From positions 434,001-498,000 of the forward strand of contig CAVYXK010000015.1 in the NCBI GenBank assembly GCA_963772445.1: 64,000 nucleotides of DNA. Reading direction: 5' to 3'. Of this stretch, positions 44,432 through 53,808 are shown piece after piece. The stretch is from CAVYXK01 sp963772445. Lineage in GTDB: Bacteria; Pseudomonadota; Alphaproteobacteria; Acetobacterales; Acetobacteraceae. Under the pieces are notes generated by a model, which had not been told where the DNA came from, did no database searches, and saw nothing but the letters and a program-made list of their open reading frames with translations. The position numbers and the translations under genes were made by a program. Numbering within the stretch: position 1 is the first letter of the stretch; every line of letters starts with the position of its first letter.

Positions 44432-46105
44432 CTAGCCCGCATTTCTCACAGACTCCAGGCAAAATCGAACTGGTACCGTAACGTAATCGTGCTCCCGGCC
44501 AATTTGCCCGCTGCCGATCGTGTAGCCGCGTAGCGACTGATTTTGCGCGCGCGCCGCGTCGCGCCGCACCAGGCAGCGTTGCACGGGAGAGCGTATCGGA
44601 CTATGCGCTGTCTGCTTCGTATCAGGCGGCAGCAGCCGCCGCGGTAAGCGCGGCGTGAGCGGCAGCGAACTCGCCCTGGTAGGGACAGGCCGAAGCCATC
44701 GCTACCTTGACCCGCCGCACGCTGATCCGCACCAACGCCCCCAATTTGAGCAGTTTAAGTCGTATCGTCCCGCAGGTGGCAGCAGCAAACTGTGTGTCCG
44801 CCAGCCCGATCCGGCGCAGCGCGCACAGCAGTACATAGGCCAGCGAGGCGAACCACAGGCGCAACTGATTGGCTCGCATGGTCGCCGTGGACGTGCGATC
44901 GGCGAACAGGTCGAGCTGGCACTCCTTGATCCGGTTCTCCATCTCACCGCGCGCACAATAGATCGTCTCGTAGAGATACCGCGCCGCCGCCTCGCCGCGC
45001 TTAAGCGAGGTCACCACGAAGCGGGGATTGGCCTCGTCCTGGGTCCATTCGGCCTTCGCCACCACTCGCCGCCGGCGGCTCCAGCTCTTCAGCGTGGACC
45101 AGCGGAAATCCTTGAAGCGACGCGCCGGTTTGCCGGTCTGCTTGGCCTCGGCCTGCGCCGCCGTCAACTCGGCTTTGATCTGCGCCACCAGCCGCTCGTT
45201 GCGCGCCAGGCCGAACAGGTAGTCCGCCCGATTGGCCTCGCACCACGCCATCAGTTCTTCGCGGGCGAAACCAGAGTCCGCCCGCAGCAGGATTCGTGTC
45301 TTCGGCCAGCGCGCCCGGATCTGGGCAACGATCCGTGATACCTCCTCAACCGCCCCGGCCGAGCCGTCGATGTCGGACTGCCGCAGCTTCGCCGCCAGCA
45401 GGTGTCGGCCGCAGAACACGTAAAGCGGCAGATAGCAGTAGCAGTCGTAATAGCCGTGGAAGAACCGACCTTCCTGATGTCCGTGCAGCGGATCATCGGT
45501 GGCGTCGAGATCGAGGATGATCTGCTTCGGCGGTTCGGCATGCGCGTCTAGGAACATATCGACGAACAGCCGCTCGATCGACGCCGTATCGGCGCTGATC
45601 TTGGCATAGCGGGAGGGCTCCGGCTGGCCCAGCTCCAGCCGGTTCAGCGTCGATTTGCCGGCCAGCGGCGCGCAGTCCGACCGGCGCGCCTCCAGCTTGC
45701 CGGCCAGCACCGCCAGCACCGGATCGTGGCGGAGCTGGTCGTGGTCGATCAGGTCTTCGTAGCCGAGCGCGATGCCGATGATCCGCTGGCTGACCAGGGT
45801 CGCCACATCGTGCTCGACGAAGGCTGGGTTGCGGGCGTCCTGGAAACACGCGGCAAACCGCCGGGTCAGGCCAATCACCTGGTCGGTCGCGCCGAGCAGC
45901 AGCGCCCCGGCATCCGAGGTCAGCGTTCCGCCGTCGAAGCCGGCCACCACTGCGCGGCCTTCTACAGGTGCAAAGGCGAACAGCTCTGCGCTACACTCTG
46001 TCTGCATCGGGGAAATCCTCCGTTCCACGAAAAACTTTGTTGGCACGATGATTTTCGCTGATTCGGAGCCCCGATGCACCTGATTCGGTGAGAAATGCGG
46101 GCTAG
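44432..46105 (-). mobile_element. IS1380-family insertion sequence
   Basis: Bounded by an 18-base perfect inverted repeat, CTAGCCCGCATTTCTCAC at 44432-44449 and its complement at 46088-46105. Total length is about 1674 bases, normal for the family. It holds one transposase gene. The outer four-base flanks (CACC-type on the left, AGGT on the right) do not match, so no target duplication is visible and one flank may have been rearranged. Confidence 0.85.
44622..46007 (-). CDS. IS1380-family transposase
   Basis: 461 residues from the ATG at 46007, with GGAGGATTTCC upstream. The opening is MQTECSAELFAFAPVEGR. VVAGFDGGTLTSDAGALLL and the catalytic region ILDLDATDDPLHGHQEG carry the first Asp. RILLRADSGFAREELMAWC holds the second, and YCARGEMENRIKECQLDLF the Glu. 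All are characteristic of IS1380 and IS1380-like IS4-superfamily enzymes. It appears intact and is probably active. Confidence 0.93.
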   Translation of the reverse strand: MQTECSAELFAFAPVEGRAVVAGFDGGTLTSDAGALLLGATDQVIGLTRRFAACFQDARNPAFVEHDVATLVSQRIIGIALGYEDLIDHDQLRHDPVLAVLAGKLEARRSDCAPLAGKSTLNRLELGQPEPSRYAKISADTASIERLFVDMFLDAHAEPPKQIILDLDATDDPLHGHQEGRFFHGYYDCYCYLPLYVFCGRHLLAAKLRQSDIDGSAGAVEEVSRIVAQIRARWPKTRILLRADSGFAREELMAWCEANRADYLFGLARNERLVAQIKAELTAAQAEAKQTGKPARRFKDFRWSTLKSWSRRRRVVAKAEWTQDEANPRFVVTSLKRGEAAARYLYETIYCARGEMENRIKECQLDLFADRTSTATMRANQLRLWFASLAYVLLCALRRIGLADTQFAAATCGTIRLKLLKLGALVRISVRRVKVAMASACPYQGEFAAAHAALTAAAAAA

Positions 46106-46133
46106 AGGTCCTGCAGGTGGCCGACACGCCGAC

Positions 46134-46532
46134 TCACGCAATTCCCAAGAGGCCGAAAATTGCTGTCTTCAGCGCGGCAACGCCGAGGGCGAGATTGCCG
46201 GCCGATTTGGTACCGGCCGCGAGGCGGTCCAGCAACGTCTCAATCCGCCCGGGTTCGGGCGTTGGCTTTGCCACCTCGTCTGCCAGCTCGCGCGCATGGT
46301 CGGCCAACAGCGAGGGATTCTGCACGTCGCGGCGTCCGCTTATCTCGCCCGCCAGTGATTGCAATGCCGCCCGGACCTCGTTCAGTCCCGCATCAAGTGC
46401 GACGCTGCCGTGCACCCGCTGGCTGATGCGCACGCCGGCGCCGACGCCGAGCTGGTTCGCATGGATGCTGCCTCCGCCCGACAGGATAATGCCCTCGTTC
46501 TTCTGAACCATTGCTTCGCTCGTCTTGTTCAC
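46134..46532 (-). CDS. Small protein with N-terminal glycine-rich motif shared with upstream gene
   Basis: 132 residues, starting in an ATGA overlap with the upstream gene's stop. Residues 12-35 (NEGIILSGGGSIHANQLGVG and on to VR) closely match residues 443-465 of the upstream membrane protein. Residues 40-90 are predicted helical. The C-terminus (RIETLLDRLAAGTKSAGNLA then ALKTAIFGLLGIA) is an amphipathic-to-hydrophobic helix, as in small adaptor proteins of bacterial conflict systems. I do not recognise a named family. The coupling and the shared motif suggest the two proteins interact or co-assemble through it. Confidence 0.6.
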   Translation of the reverse strand: MNKTSEAMVQKNEGIILSGGGSIHANQLGVGAGVRISQRVHGSVALDAGLNEVRAALQSLAGEISGRRDVQNPSLLADHARELADEVAKPTPEPGRIETLLDRLAAGTKSAGNLALGVAALKTAIFGLLGIA

Positions 46533-48001
46533 GATGCGGGCGCCGCGGCGTGCGACGTGCCGGCGGCTTGGCCTGGAGCTTTGGACCGGAGCCGCGAAAG
46601 CATTGCGCGTGCGCCCGATCCCACAGCGAGGCTTTCCGCGTTGATGTTTCCGCCGGAAACAATGACGCCATTGTTCAGGATCGTGGACCGCCGGTCACGA
46701 ATGTCCGACGTATCGACGTTGTGCGCTGTCAGGAACTCAACGATCGCATCGATGACGCATTGCTCGATCGTTTTGCCATGCCGTTCCTTATCGAGCTGCT
46801 GGAAGTAGACGCGGAAATAGTTCTCCATCCCGAGTTCCCGAATGCTGGTGACGGCGCCCACATTGAATCGCCGGTTGCGGCGCATGGTCCGGCGGATGCG
46901 CCGCCGCTCCAGCCAGTAAACGAGTGGAGACAGCACCCAGGCCGCGGTGTTGAGCGCGGCACCGGCCAGCATGATCGGGGCGGTGACAGTGGCGCGGGAC
47001 AGCAGCCTGGCGACGACCCCGATTCTGAGCCTCGGATCCGCTTCGTCTACGGTCAGGAACGAACGCTTTGGCGGGGTCAGAAGGTAATATGCGGCCTCGG
47101 CAAACAGATTCGACTCGCCCTGTCGGAAACGCAGGTATATCGACAGCACGATCTCGCCGCTCCAGTCGGCGACGCTGATACACAGATAGGTTCGGGTGCC
47201 AGGATCCGGCCAGTCTTCGCGTTGCATGAACAGGCCTGGGTCGAACTGTGAGGCAACGCGGTTATTCGTGAACAGCTCCGCGCTGTCGCGTACCCGCCTT
47301 CCGTCGGCAAACAGCACAGCCCGATGCGACAGGCCGGGGATATGCAACCGATCCAGCCGGCTGCAGACGAAGCCCTGCAGATCCCAGGTGGTGAACGGGA
47401 TCAGCGGATGCGTCTCGCCCAGCTCTTCCCGGGTGCGTTCCAGATTGACCGAGAACGACCATCCGCCGATCCCGTAGCCCGATCCGACAAAAGGCGAGTA
47501 GCCGCCATAAACGACCACGTTCTGCGGACTGGTCGCGCCGCCCGCACCATTTGCCGAAAACGCCGCCTGATTGAAGCTGCGCGCCACGATGAAATGCTCG
47601 GTCAGCAACCGCTCTGCGAACAGCACCAGGACTACAGCCGTCGCGGCGAGCAGGAAGGTGGAGCTATAGGAACTCAGGATCTCGACAAGCGCGTCCGGTC
47701 GATCGTAGACCCACAGCAGCGGCTCGTGCGAGATCGCCACAAATGCGGCGATCATCAGCAGGTCGCGCACGCGTTGCTGGTGCTCCGCGCGGCGACAATG
47801 ACGCGCGATAAAGTTGTCGTCGATGCCGAACTCGGGGGCTCGAGCGCGATACCAGCCGTGCCGCAGCAGATCCAGCACCTTTCGCCGGAAACCAGTATCC
47901 CGATAGGCCGCGGCCGCGAGGTAGCGGGTGGCGTCCGAGGTGGACGGGCCTTCGCTATATTCTGCCTGGCCGGTGGTCAGGCGGGCAGACATCTCGTTCA
48001 T
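46529..48001 (-). CDS. Polytopic membrane protein of unknown function with C-terminal glycine-rich motif
   Basis: 490 residues. Membrane segments lie at about 81-97, 113-131 and 339-364. Between the second and third is a ~200-residue domain with VVVYGGYSPFVGSGYGIGGW (163-182), then TYLCISVADWSGEIVLSIYL and LLTPPKRSFLTVDEADPRL. After the third comes a basic stretch RRRIRRTMRRNRRFNVGA, then helices (YFQQLDKERHGKTIEQCVID) and NVDTSDIRDR. The C-terminus has the motif NNGVIVSGGNINAESLAVGS (443-462). I know similar proteins as uncharacterised and often encoded near conflict-type genes, but no function is established. It is coupled to the 132-residue gene by a four-base overlap. Confidence 0.65.
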   Translation of the reverse strand: MNEMSARLTTGQAEYSEGPSTSDATRYLAAAAYRDTGFRRKVLDLLRHGWYRARAPEFGIDDNFIARHCRRAEHQQRVRDLLMIAAFVAISHEPLLWVYDRPDALVEILSSYSSTFLLAATAVVLVLFAERLLTEHFIVARSFNQAAFSANGAGGATSPQNVVVYGGYSPFVGSGYGIGGWSFSVNLERTREELGETHPLIPFTTWDLQGFVCSRLDRLHIPGLSHRAVLFADGRRVRDSAELFTNNRVASQFDPGLFMQREDWPDPGTRTYLCISVADWSGEIVLSIYLRFRQGESNLFAEAAYYLLTPPKRSFLTVDEADPRLRIGVVARLLSRATVTAPIMLAGAALNTAAWVLSPLVYWLERRRIRRTMRRNRRFNVGAVTSIRELGMENYFRVYFQQLDKERHGKTIEQCVIDAIVEFLTAHNVDTSDIRDRRSTILNNGVIVSGGNINAESLAVGSGARAMLSRLRSKAPGQAAGTSHAAAPAS

Positions 48002-48230
48002 TGCTGCTGTTCCTCCGCGGGGCTGGCGCCCTGGTTCTCGCGCCGGCGGCCCAGCCCCAGCGGCAGGATAGGCGTGCCGGCAGCGGGCGCGGTGAACCAG
48101 ATCACACCTGCTCGCGATCGGACGACGGGGGGTCGTGCCGACAAACCGCCCCCTCCGAAGCCCCGAAGGCTACGGTCCGCTGGACCGTGCGCCCGATCTC
48201 CGGCAAGCATGCGACAGTTGGAGCAGACGA

Positions 48231-50441
48231 ATGGCAGGGCCGATCTCGCTCGGCATCGACATCGGCGGCACCTTCACCGACCTTGTGGCGCTCGACCACC
48301 GCACCGGCCGTGCCGCGATCTGGAAGGAAGCGACGACACCGGATGATCCCGCGCGCGGCGCCCTGATGGGGCTGCGACACCTGTTCGCCAGATCAGGCAT
48401 CGATCCCGCGGCAATCGGGCGCGTCGTGCACGCCACCACGCTATTCACCAACGCGCTGATCGAGCGCAAGGGCGCGCCAACCGGCCTGATCACCACAGCG
48501 GGTTTTGCCGACATTCTGGAAATTGGATACGAACGCAAGTACGAACTCTACGACCTCGGCATCGAGATGCCCCGCCCGCTCGTGCCGCGGCCCTGGCGCC
48601 GCGAGGCGACCGAGCGCCTGGCGCCCGACGGCAGTATCGAAACGCCGCTCGACATTGTCGGCGTGCTGAGAGAGACCGCGAGCCTCATCGAAGCCGGCGT
48701 GCAGAGCCTCGCCATCGTCTTCCTGCACGCTTACGCCAACCCCGCCCATGAACGCGCTGCGGCGGCCGCGATCGCCGAACAGTTTCCGCTTCTCCCGGTG
48801 TCGCTCTCCTGTGACGTAGCGCCGGAGATCCGCGAATATCCACGCACCAGCACAACGGTGGCCAACGCGTACGTGCGCCCGTTGGCAGAGGCCTATCTCG
48901 ACCGGCTGGACTCGGCGCTGCACGCGCTCCGCATTCCTGGCAAGCTGTCGCTGATGCTGTCCAGCGGAGGGCTCACGCCGCTCGCGGAAGCCAAACGCAC
49001 GCCGGTGCATCTGTTGGAGAGCGGACCGGCCGCCGGTGCACTGGCCGGCGCGGTGTTCGGCCGCAGCGCCGGACTCGACCGCGTGCTCGCCTTCGATATG
49101 GGCGGCACCACCGCCAAGCTCGCTATCATCGAAGATGGAGAACCACTGGTCGGCTGGGGTTTCGAAGCAGCGCGCCAGAAACGTTTCCTGCGCGGCAGCG
49201 GCCTGCCGATCCGCATTGCCGCCGTCGAGCTGATCGAGATTGGCGCCGGTGGCGGCTCCATCGCCCGACGCAGCGAGCTTGGCACCCTGCAAGTCGGTCC
49301 CGACAGCGCCGGCGCGGTGCCCGGGCCGGCCTGCTACGGCAAAGGCGGGACGGAGCCCACGGTGACCGATGCCGACCTTGTGCTGGGCTGCCTAGATGCG
49401 GGAGCTTTCCTCGGCGGCGCGATGCGCATCGACTCGGCCGCGGCGGATGCTGCCCTGGACCGGCTGGCCAAGTCGACCGGACTCGCGCCGGCCCGTCTCG
49501 CCGCCGGCATCCACGATGTCGTCAACGAGACGATGGCCGGCGCGGCTCGCGTCGCGATCGCCGAGCGAGGCGGCGTCCCACGGGACTACGCCCTGCTCGC
49601 CACCGGCGGCGCCGGGCCGGTCCATGCCTGGGACGTGGCGCGCAAGCTCGGCGTGCGGCAGATCGTCTGCCCGCCCGCGGCCGGCGTGGGCAGCGCGCTC
49701 GGCATGTTGATGGCCCCGGCTCGCGTCGATCGCGTCGCCGCACTCAACCAAGCGCTGGACCGCGTGCACTGGGACACGGTCGCGACCACCTTCGCGCATC
49801 TCCACGGCCAAGCGCTGCCCATCCTCACCGAAGCCGGCGCCGATATAAGCCGCTTGACAGCGAGCCGGATGGCCGACCTGCGTTACATCGGGCAAGGCTC
49901 GGAGATTACCGTGGTGCTGCCCGAAATCTTATCGGCCGACACGGTCCGCCAGACATTCGAGACGCGCTACCGCGCCCTGTTCACCCGCACCCCGCCCGGT
50001 ACCGCAGTGGAGATCATCGCTTTGCGCCTGTCGCTGACAGCGCCCATGCCCGCAACCGACCACCAGATCGAGTTACAACGCACCATCGCTGACACCACCC
50101 CGCGACGAAGATGCGTGCGCTTCCCCGAAGGCGAGTGCGACGCAGCCGTGTTTGCCCGCTCTACGCTGCGGCCCGGTACACGCCTGGACGGTCCTGCTGT
50201 CGTCGAAGAGAATGAGAGCACATTCCTCATCGGACCCGGCGGCACCGCCCGCGTCCTGTCGGATGGCGCGATCCTGGTGGAGGTCCACCTCTCCCGCTCT
50301 TGCGGGAGAGAGCCTGCCCCGGGGCTCCGGCCCTGGGGTCGGCGCGCGCAAGTGCACCGGGTGAGGGCACGCCGGCATGACCCACTTCGATCCCGTGGAA
50401 CTGGAACTCCTCTGGCGACGCCTGATCTCGATCGTCGATGA
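48231..50441 (+). CDS. hyuA: Hydantoinase/oxoprolinase subunit A
   Basis: ATP-dependent hydantoin, 5-oxoproline or acetone-carboxylase-type hydrolase subunit, 736 residues from the ATG at 48231. The N-terminal actin-like ATP motif is GIDIGGTFTDLVALD. VVHATTLFTNALIERKG, the second phosphate motif LAFDMGGTTAKLAIIEDG and EIGAGGGSIARRSELG follow. The family normally ends near LSDGAILVEV. Here ~45 extra residues come from an intergenic palindromic repeat (50289-50375) and then overlap the start of hyuB by 65 bases in another frame. The tail is probably an accident of repeat insertion. Confidence 0.9.
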   Translation: MAGPISLGIDIGGTFTDLVALDHRTGRAAIWKEATTPDDPARGALMGLRHLFARSGIDPAAIGRVVHATTLFTNALIERKGAPTGLITTAGFADILEIGYERKYELYDLGIEMPRPLVPRPWRREATERLAPDGSIETPLDIVGVLRETASLIEAGVQSLAIVFLHAYANPAHERAAAAAIAEQFPLLPVSLSCDVAPEIREYPRTSTTVANAYVRPLAEAYLDRLDSALHALRIPGKLSLMLSSGGLTPLAEAKRTPVHLLESGPAAGALAGAVFGRSAGLDRVLAFDMGGTTAKLAIIEDGEPLVGWGFEAARQKRFLRGSGLPIRIAAVELIEIGAGGGSIARRSELGTLQVGPDSAGAVPGPACYGKGGTEPTVTDADLVLGCLDAGAFLGGAMRIDSAAADAALDRLAKSTGLAPARLAAGIHDVVNETMAGAARVAIAERGGVPRDYALLATGGAGPVHAWDVARKLGVRQIVCPPAAGVGSALGMLMAPARVDRVAALNQALDRVHWDTVATTFAHLHGQALPILTEAGADISRLTASRMADLRYIGQGSEITVVLPEILSADTVRQTFETRYRALFTRTPPGTAVEIIALRLSLTAPMPATDHQIELQRTIADTTPRRRCVRFPEGECDAAVFARSTLRPGTRLDGPAVVEENESTFLIGPGGTARVLSDGAILVEVHLSRSCGREPAPGLRPWGRRAQVHRVRARRHDPLRSRGTGTPLATPDLDRR
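50289..50375 (+). repeat. Dispersed palindromic repeat inside the hyuA 3' end
   Basis: CTCTCCCGC (50289-50297) pairs perfectly with GCGGGAGAG (50302-50310) over a TCTT loop. The following GC-rich TCGGCGCGCGCAAGTGCACC and GGGTGAGGGC resemble a common intergenic repeat of Alphaproteobacteria. A related hairpin lies after hyuB (51970-51990). Confidence 0.6.
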
Positions 50442-52008
50442 AGCCGCCGCCGCCCTGGTGCGCACCAGCTTCTCCACCCTGGTGCGCGAAAGCTACGACT
50501 TCAGTTGTGTGATCACGGACGCCGCCGGTCAGTCGCTGGTGCAGGCGACCGACAGCATTCCGAGCTTCATCGGCACGCTGCCGGCCACGGTGAAGCATTT
50601 CCTCCGCCTGTTCCCGCCCGACCGCCTCGCGCCAGGCGACGTCCTGATCACCAACGACCTCTGGCTCGGCACCGGCCACCTGAACGACATCACCGTGGCG
50701 CGGCCGATCTTCCGCCGCGGCCGGCTGGTTGCCTTCAGCGCATCGACCACGCACGCCCCCGACATAGGCGGCAAGATCCGCAGCCCCGAGCCGCGCGAAG
50801 TGTTCGAGGAAGGCCTGCAGATACCGCCCATGAGGCTGATGCGCGGCGGCGAAATGGACGAGACCCTGCTCGCAATCCTCCGCCAGAACGTGCGCACACC
50901 GGAACAGACCGTGGGCGATCTGCGTGCCCAGGTGGTTGCGCTCGACCTGATGGAAGATCGGCTGGCGGCACTGATGCAGGCAGCCGACCTGGATGATCTG
51001 TCCGACCTCGCTGGCGAGATCCAGGGCCGCTGCGAGGCGGCGATGCGAGCCGCCATCGGCCGCCTCCCGGACGGTACATATAAGAGTGACTTGCAGACCG
51101 ATGGCCTGGCAGACCGGCCGATCACCTTGCGCATGGCGCTCCGCGTCGCCGGCGACGCGATCGCCGTCGATTACGCCGGCACCGATCCGCAGGTCGATCG
51201 GGCAATCAACTGCGCGCTTTGCTACACCTTCGCGATGACGATGTACGGGGTGAAGGTCTGCCTCAGCCCCGCCCTGCCGAACAACGAGGGAGCGTGGCGC
51301 CCGATCAGCCTGTCCGCCCCCTCTGGCTGCATCGTCAATCCGCAATTCCCCGCCGCAGGCGGGTCGCGCATGCTGATCGGCCATTACCTGCCGATGCTGG
51401 TGTTCGGCTGCCTCGGCCAGGTGGTGCCGGAGCGGGTGATTGCCGCCTGCGGCTCGCCGATGTGGGGGATGAACCAGTCGGGTGTGGCGCTCGACGGCAA
51501 GCCGTACGCCAACATGTTCTTCTTCAACGGCGGCATGGGCGCGAGCACCACCCGCGACGGCCAGAGCTGCCTGTCCTGGCCATCCAATCTGGCCTCGACC
51601 AGCATCGAGATCAGCGAGCACGCTGCCCCGCTGCGCTTCCACCACAAGCGGCTGCGCCCCGACAGCGGCGGGCCGGGCCGGCACCGCGGCGGGTTAGGCC
51701 AGGAGATAATGATCCAGAGCCGCTCACCCAGTCCCATCGCCGTGTCGTTCCTCGCCGAGCGCACCGTCGTACCAGCCTTCGGGATTGCCGGCGGCGAAGC
51801 GGGTGCCACCGGCGAGCTCCGCATCAACGGAGCGCGCGTCGATCCGAAGCGGCAACACATCCTTCAGACCGGCGACACGGTGCTGCTGGCGACGCCCGGC
51901 GGTGGTGGGCATGGTGACGCACGCCACCGCAACCCAGCCGTAGCGGCGGACGATCTGGCCCAAGGCTACCTCTCCTGCTCCCCAGGAGAGCGCTTGGCCC
52001 GGACTTGA
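50377..52008 (+). CDS. hyuB: Hydantoinase/oxoprolinase subunit B
   Basis: 543 residues, partner of HyuA in ring opening of a cyclic amide. Typical blocks are DPVELELLWRRLISIVDEAA, RESYDFSCVITDAAGQ, PGDVLITNDLWLGTGHLNDI, SPEPREVFEEGLQIPPMRL, the Asn/Gly-rich NNEGAWRPISLSAPSGCIVN and PDSGGPGRHRGGLGQEI. The C-terminal GGGGHGDARHRNPAVAADDL is canonical. Its last codons run into a hairpin repeat. The ATG lies within the extended hyuA frame. Confidence 0.92.
   Translation: MTHFDPVELELLWRRLISIVDEAAAALVRTSFSTLVRESYDFSCVITDAAGQSLVQATDSIPSFIGTLPATVKHFLRLFPPDRLAPGDVLITNDLWLGTGHLNDITVARPIFRRGRLVAFSASTTHAPDIGGKIRSPEPREVFEEGLQIPPMRLMRGGEMDETLLAILRQNVRTPEQTVGDLRAQVVALDLMEDRLAALMQAADLDDLSDLAGEIQGRCEAAMRAAIGRLPDGTYKSDLQTDGLADRPITLRMALRVAGDAIAVDYAGTDPQVDRAINCALCYTFAMTMYGVKVCLSPALPNNEGAWRPISLSAPSGCIVNPQFPAAGGSRMLIGHYLPMLVFGCLGQVVPERVIAACGSPMWGMNQSGVALDGKPYANMFFFNGGMGASTTRDGQSCLSWPSNLASTSIEISEHAAPLRFHHKRLRPDSGGPGRHRGGLGQEIMIQSRSPSPIAVSFLAERTVVPAFGIAGGEAGATGELRINGARVDPKRQHILQTGDTVLLATPGGGGHGDARHRNPAVAADDLAQGYLSCSPGERLART
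51970..51990 (+). repeat. Hairpin repeat at the hyuB 3' end
   Basis: CTCTCCTG (51970-51977) pairs with CAGGAGAG (51983-51990) over a five-base loop, within the last codons of hyuB. It is related to the hairpin at 50289 and may act as a weak terminator or be a mobile repeat fragment. Confidence 0.5.
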
Positions 52009-52164
52009 TCCGGGGTCCGCGCGTGCAGCGCAGTGGGTGGGACCCCCACCTAGCCTTAGCCTAGTCACGACCAAATCTCCCCGATACGGTGGGAGCGCAC
52101 CCCCAGCATCACCAGGCGCCGCCGCGGCAGCGGTCTGGCGCACCGACACCTCCGCTACCCCTCC

Positions 52165-53253
52165 ATGAGCAGGCTCCCGCGAAATACCGTCAGCATCACC
52201 GATGTAGCCGAGGAGGTAGCCACCGTCGAAACCTGCCTCCCCATTGGCGCGCGTTTCGCCGGCGACCCCGGCGGCATCCCGCGGGACCGACCGATGAATC
52301 CATTCCTCGGCTGGCAGACAACGCCCGCCACGCTGCGCATGTACCGTCTCCGCGACGTCGTGCTCGACCGCTCGCTGATGATCCTGCTGCAGGACGGACG
52401 CGTCATCGCGGAGACGAATTATCTGCAACTCGAAGTCGCCATCGCCGCCGCGCGGGTTCATCCGGATCGCCTGGTCCGGCTCGATCGCGGCTACACCGCC
52501 GCGATCTGTTTCGACCACTGGGATACCAACTACTACCATTGGATGGCGCATACGGTGCCGACCGTGCACGCCGTCTTACAGCGCCACCCCACCGGCGGCA
52601 TCCGGCTGGTTCTGCCCAGGTTGCACCCGTGGCAGCGGAAGTCGCTTGAACTGCTCGGGGCGTCCGACTTGCCCTCTGTCGTTACCGCACCCGGAGCCCA
52701 ATACCTGATCCCCTGCGCGGAATATTACGATTTCGTGGCTGGGCGGGCGGATTTCGCCGCATCCCCAGTGTCGCAGGCCGCCTACGCCCGTATGAGTGCC
52801 GGCGTGAAGACCGCGGGACCTCGGTGCCGCCGCATCTACATCGACCGCAGCAGCCAGACCAACCGCCACATACCGAACGAGCCAGCCCTGCTTGCCCGGC
52901 TCCGCCAGCGGGGCTTCCAGGCCGTTCGCCCGGAGCAGCTCGGTCTGGAAGAACAGATCGCGCTATTCAAAGGCGCCCGCATAGTGATCGGGCAACTCGG
53001 CGCCGGGCTCGCGAACATCGCCTTCTGCCAGCCCGGCACCGTCGTCTATGAGCTGGTCCCAGACCACCATCGGAATCCGTGCTTTCTCGCCATGGCGTTG
53101 CAGGGCAGCCTGGAATATTGGGCCGATGTCTTCCCGACAGGGGTCATCGGCGGCGATCATACGAGCGCCTGGACCGCCGATATCAACATCGACCACGTAA
53201 TGGCACGGATCGATGAGCTGGACGCCCTTATCCCCGCCGGCCAGCACTGCTAA
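52165..53253 (+). CDS. Glycosyltransferase family 61 protein (DUF563)
   Basis: 362 residues. The GT61 hallmarks are HWDTNYYHWMAHTVPTVHAV (about 117-136), IYIDRSSQTNRHIPNEPALL near 227-246 and the nucleotide-sugar region GARIVIGQLGAGLANIAFCQ (about 271-290). GTVVYELVPD follows. The family transfers pentose or GlcNAc-type sugars to glycans or proteins. It converges on an RTX-like gene 42 bases away. Its 3' end is found again in two decayed copies near 56510-56600 and 56835-56925, so it was part of a tandemly repeated unit. Confidence 0.88.
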   Translation: MSRLPRNTVSITDVAEEVATVETCLPIGARFAGDPGGIPRDRPMNPFLGWQTTPATLRMYRLRDVVLDRSLMILLQDGRVIAETNYLQLEVAIAAARVHPDRLVRLDRGYTAAICFDHWDTNYYHWMAHTVPTVHAVLQRHPTGGIRLVLPRLHPWQRKSLELLGASDLPSVVTAPGAQYLIPCAEYYDFVAGRADFAASPVSQAAYARMSAGVKTAGPRCRRIYIDRSSQTNRHIPNEPALLARLRQRGFQAVRPEQLGLEEQIALFKGARIVIGQLGAGLANIAFCQPGTVVYELVPDHHRNPCFLAMALQGSLEYWADVFPTGVIGGDHTSAWTADINIDHVMARIDELDALIPAGQHC

Positions 53254-53808
53254 CTAGCCAGCAAAAACGCGGTGGGCAGACCCTTCGGGTGCGATCAGAC
53301 TGAGAAGATCTTGATCGAGCTCGGTGTCGAGACGTTCTCGAACGTGATCTTCGTGTTGTCCGACAGCGAGACGGTGGTAGCACCCCCCGCCTCGGTCGCG
53401 GCCGTCAGCGCCGCCGAACCCGCCGCACCGCCGTAACCGAACAGCTCCACCGTGTCGTTCGCACTGTAATCGGTGATGAAGTCGTTGCCACCCGCTGCTC
53501 CGTTAATGAAGACGAAAGCATTTTCGCCCGCACCCCCGGTCATCGTATCGCTGCCGCTGCCGGCAATCAGCGCATCGTTGCCCGCCCCACCGACCAACGA
53601 ATTGCCCGCCGTCGGATCCCGACCGCCGAAAACCGTCATGTTGGCCGTCGAGCTCGCAGCATTCAGCGTCTCGTTCCCGGCAGCAGCCGCGTAGATCGCA
53701 CCACCGGCGGTCGAGTAATACCAGCCGCCCGGCTCGTTGACTCGAACGTGATTTGGTGCGGCTCGGAGCGGTACGATTCGGCGTCCCCGTTGGACGGAGG
53801 GGACAGCG

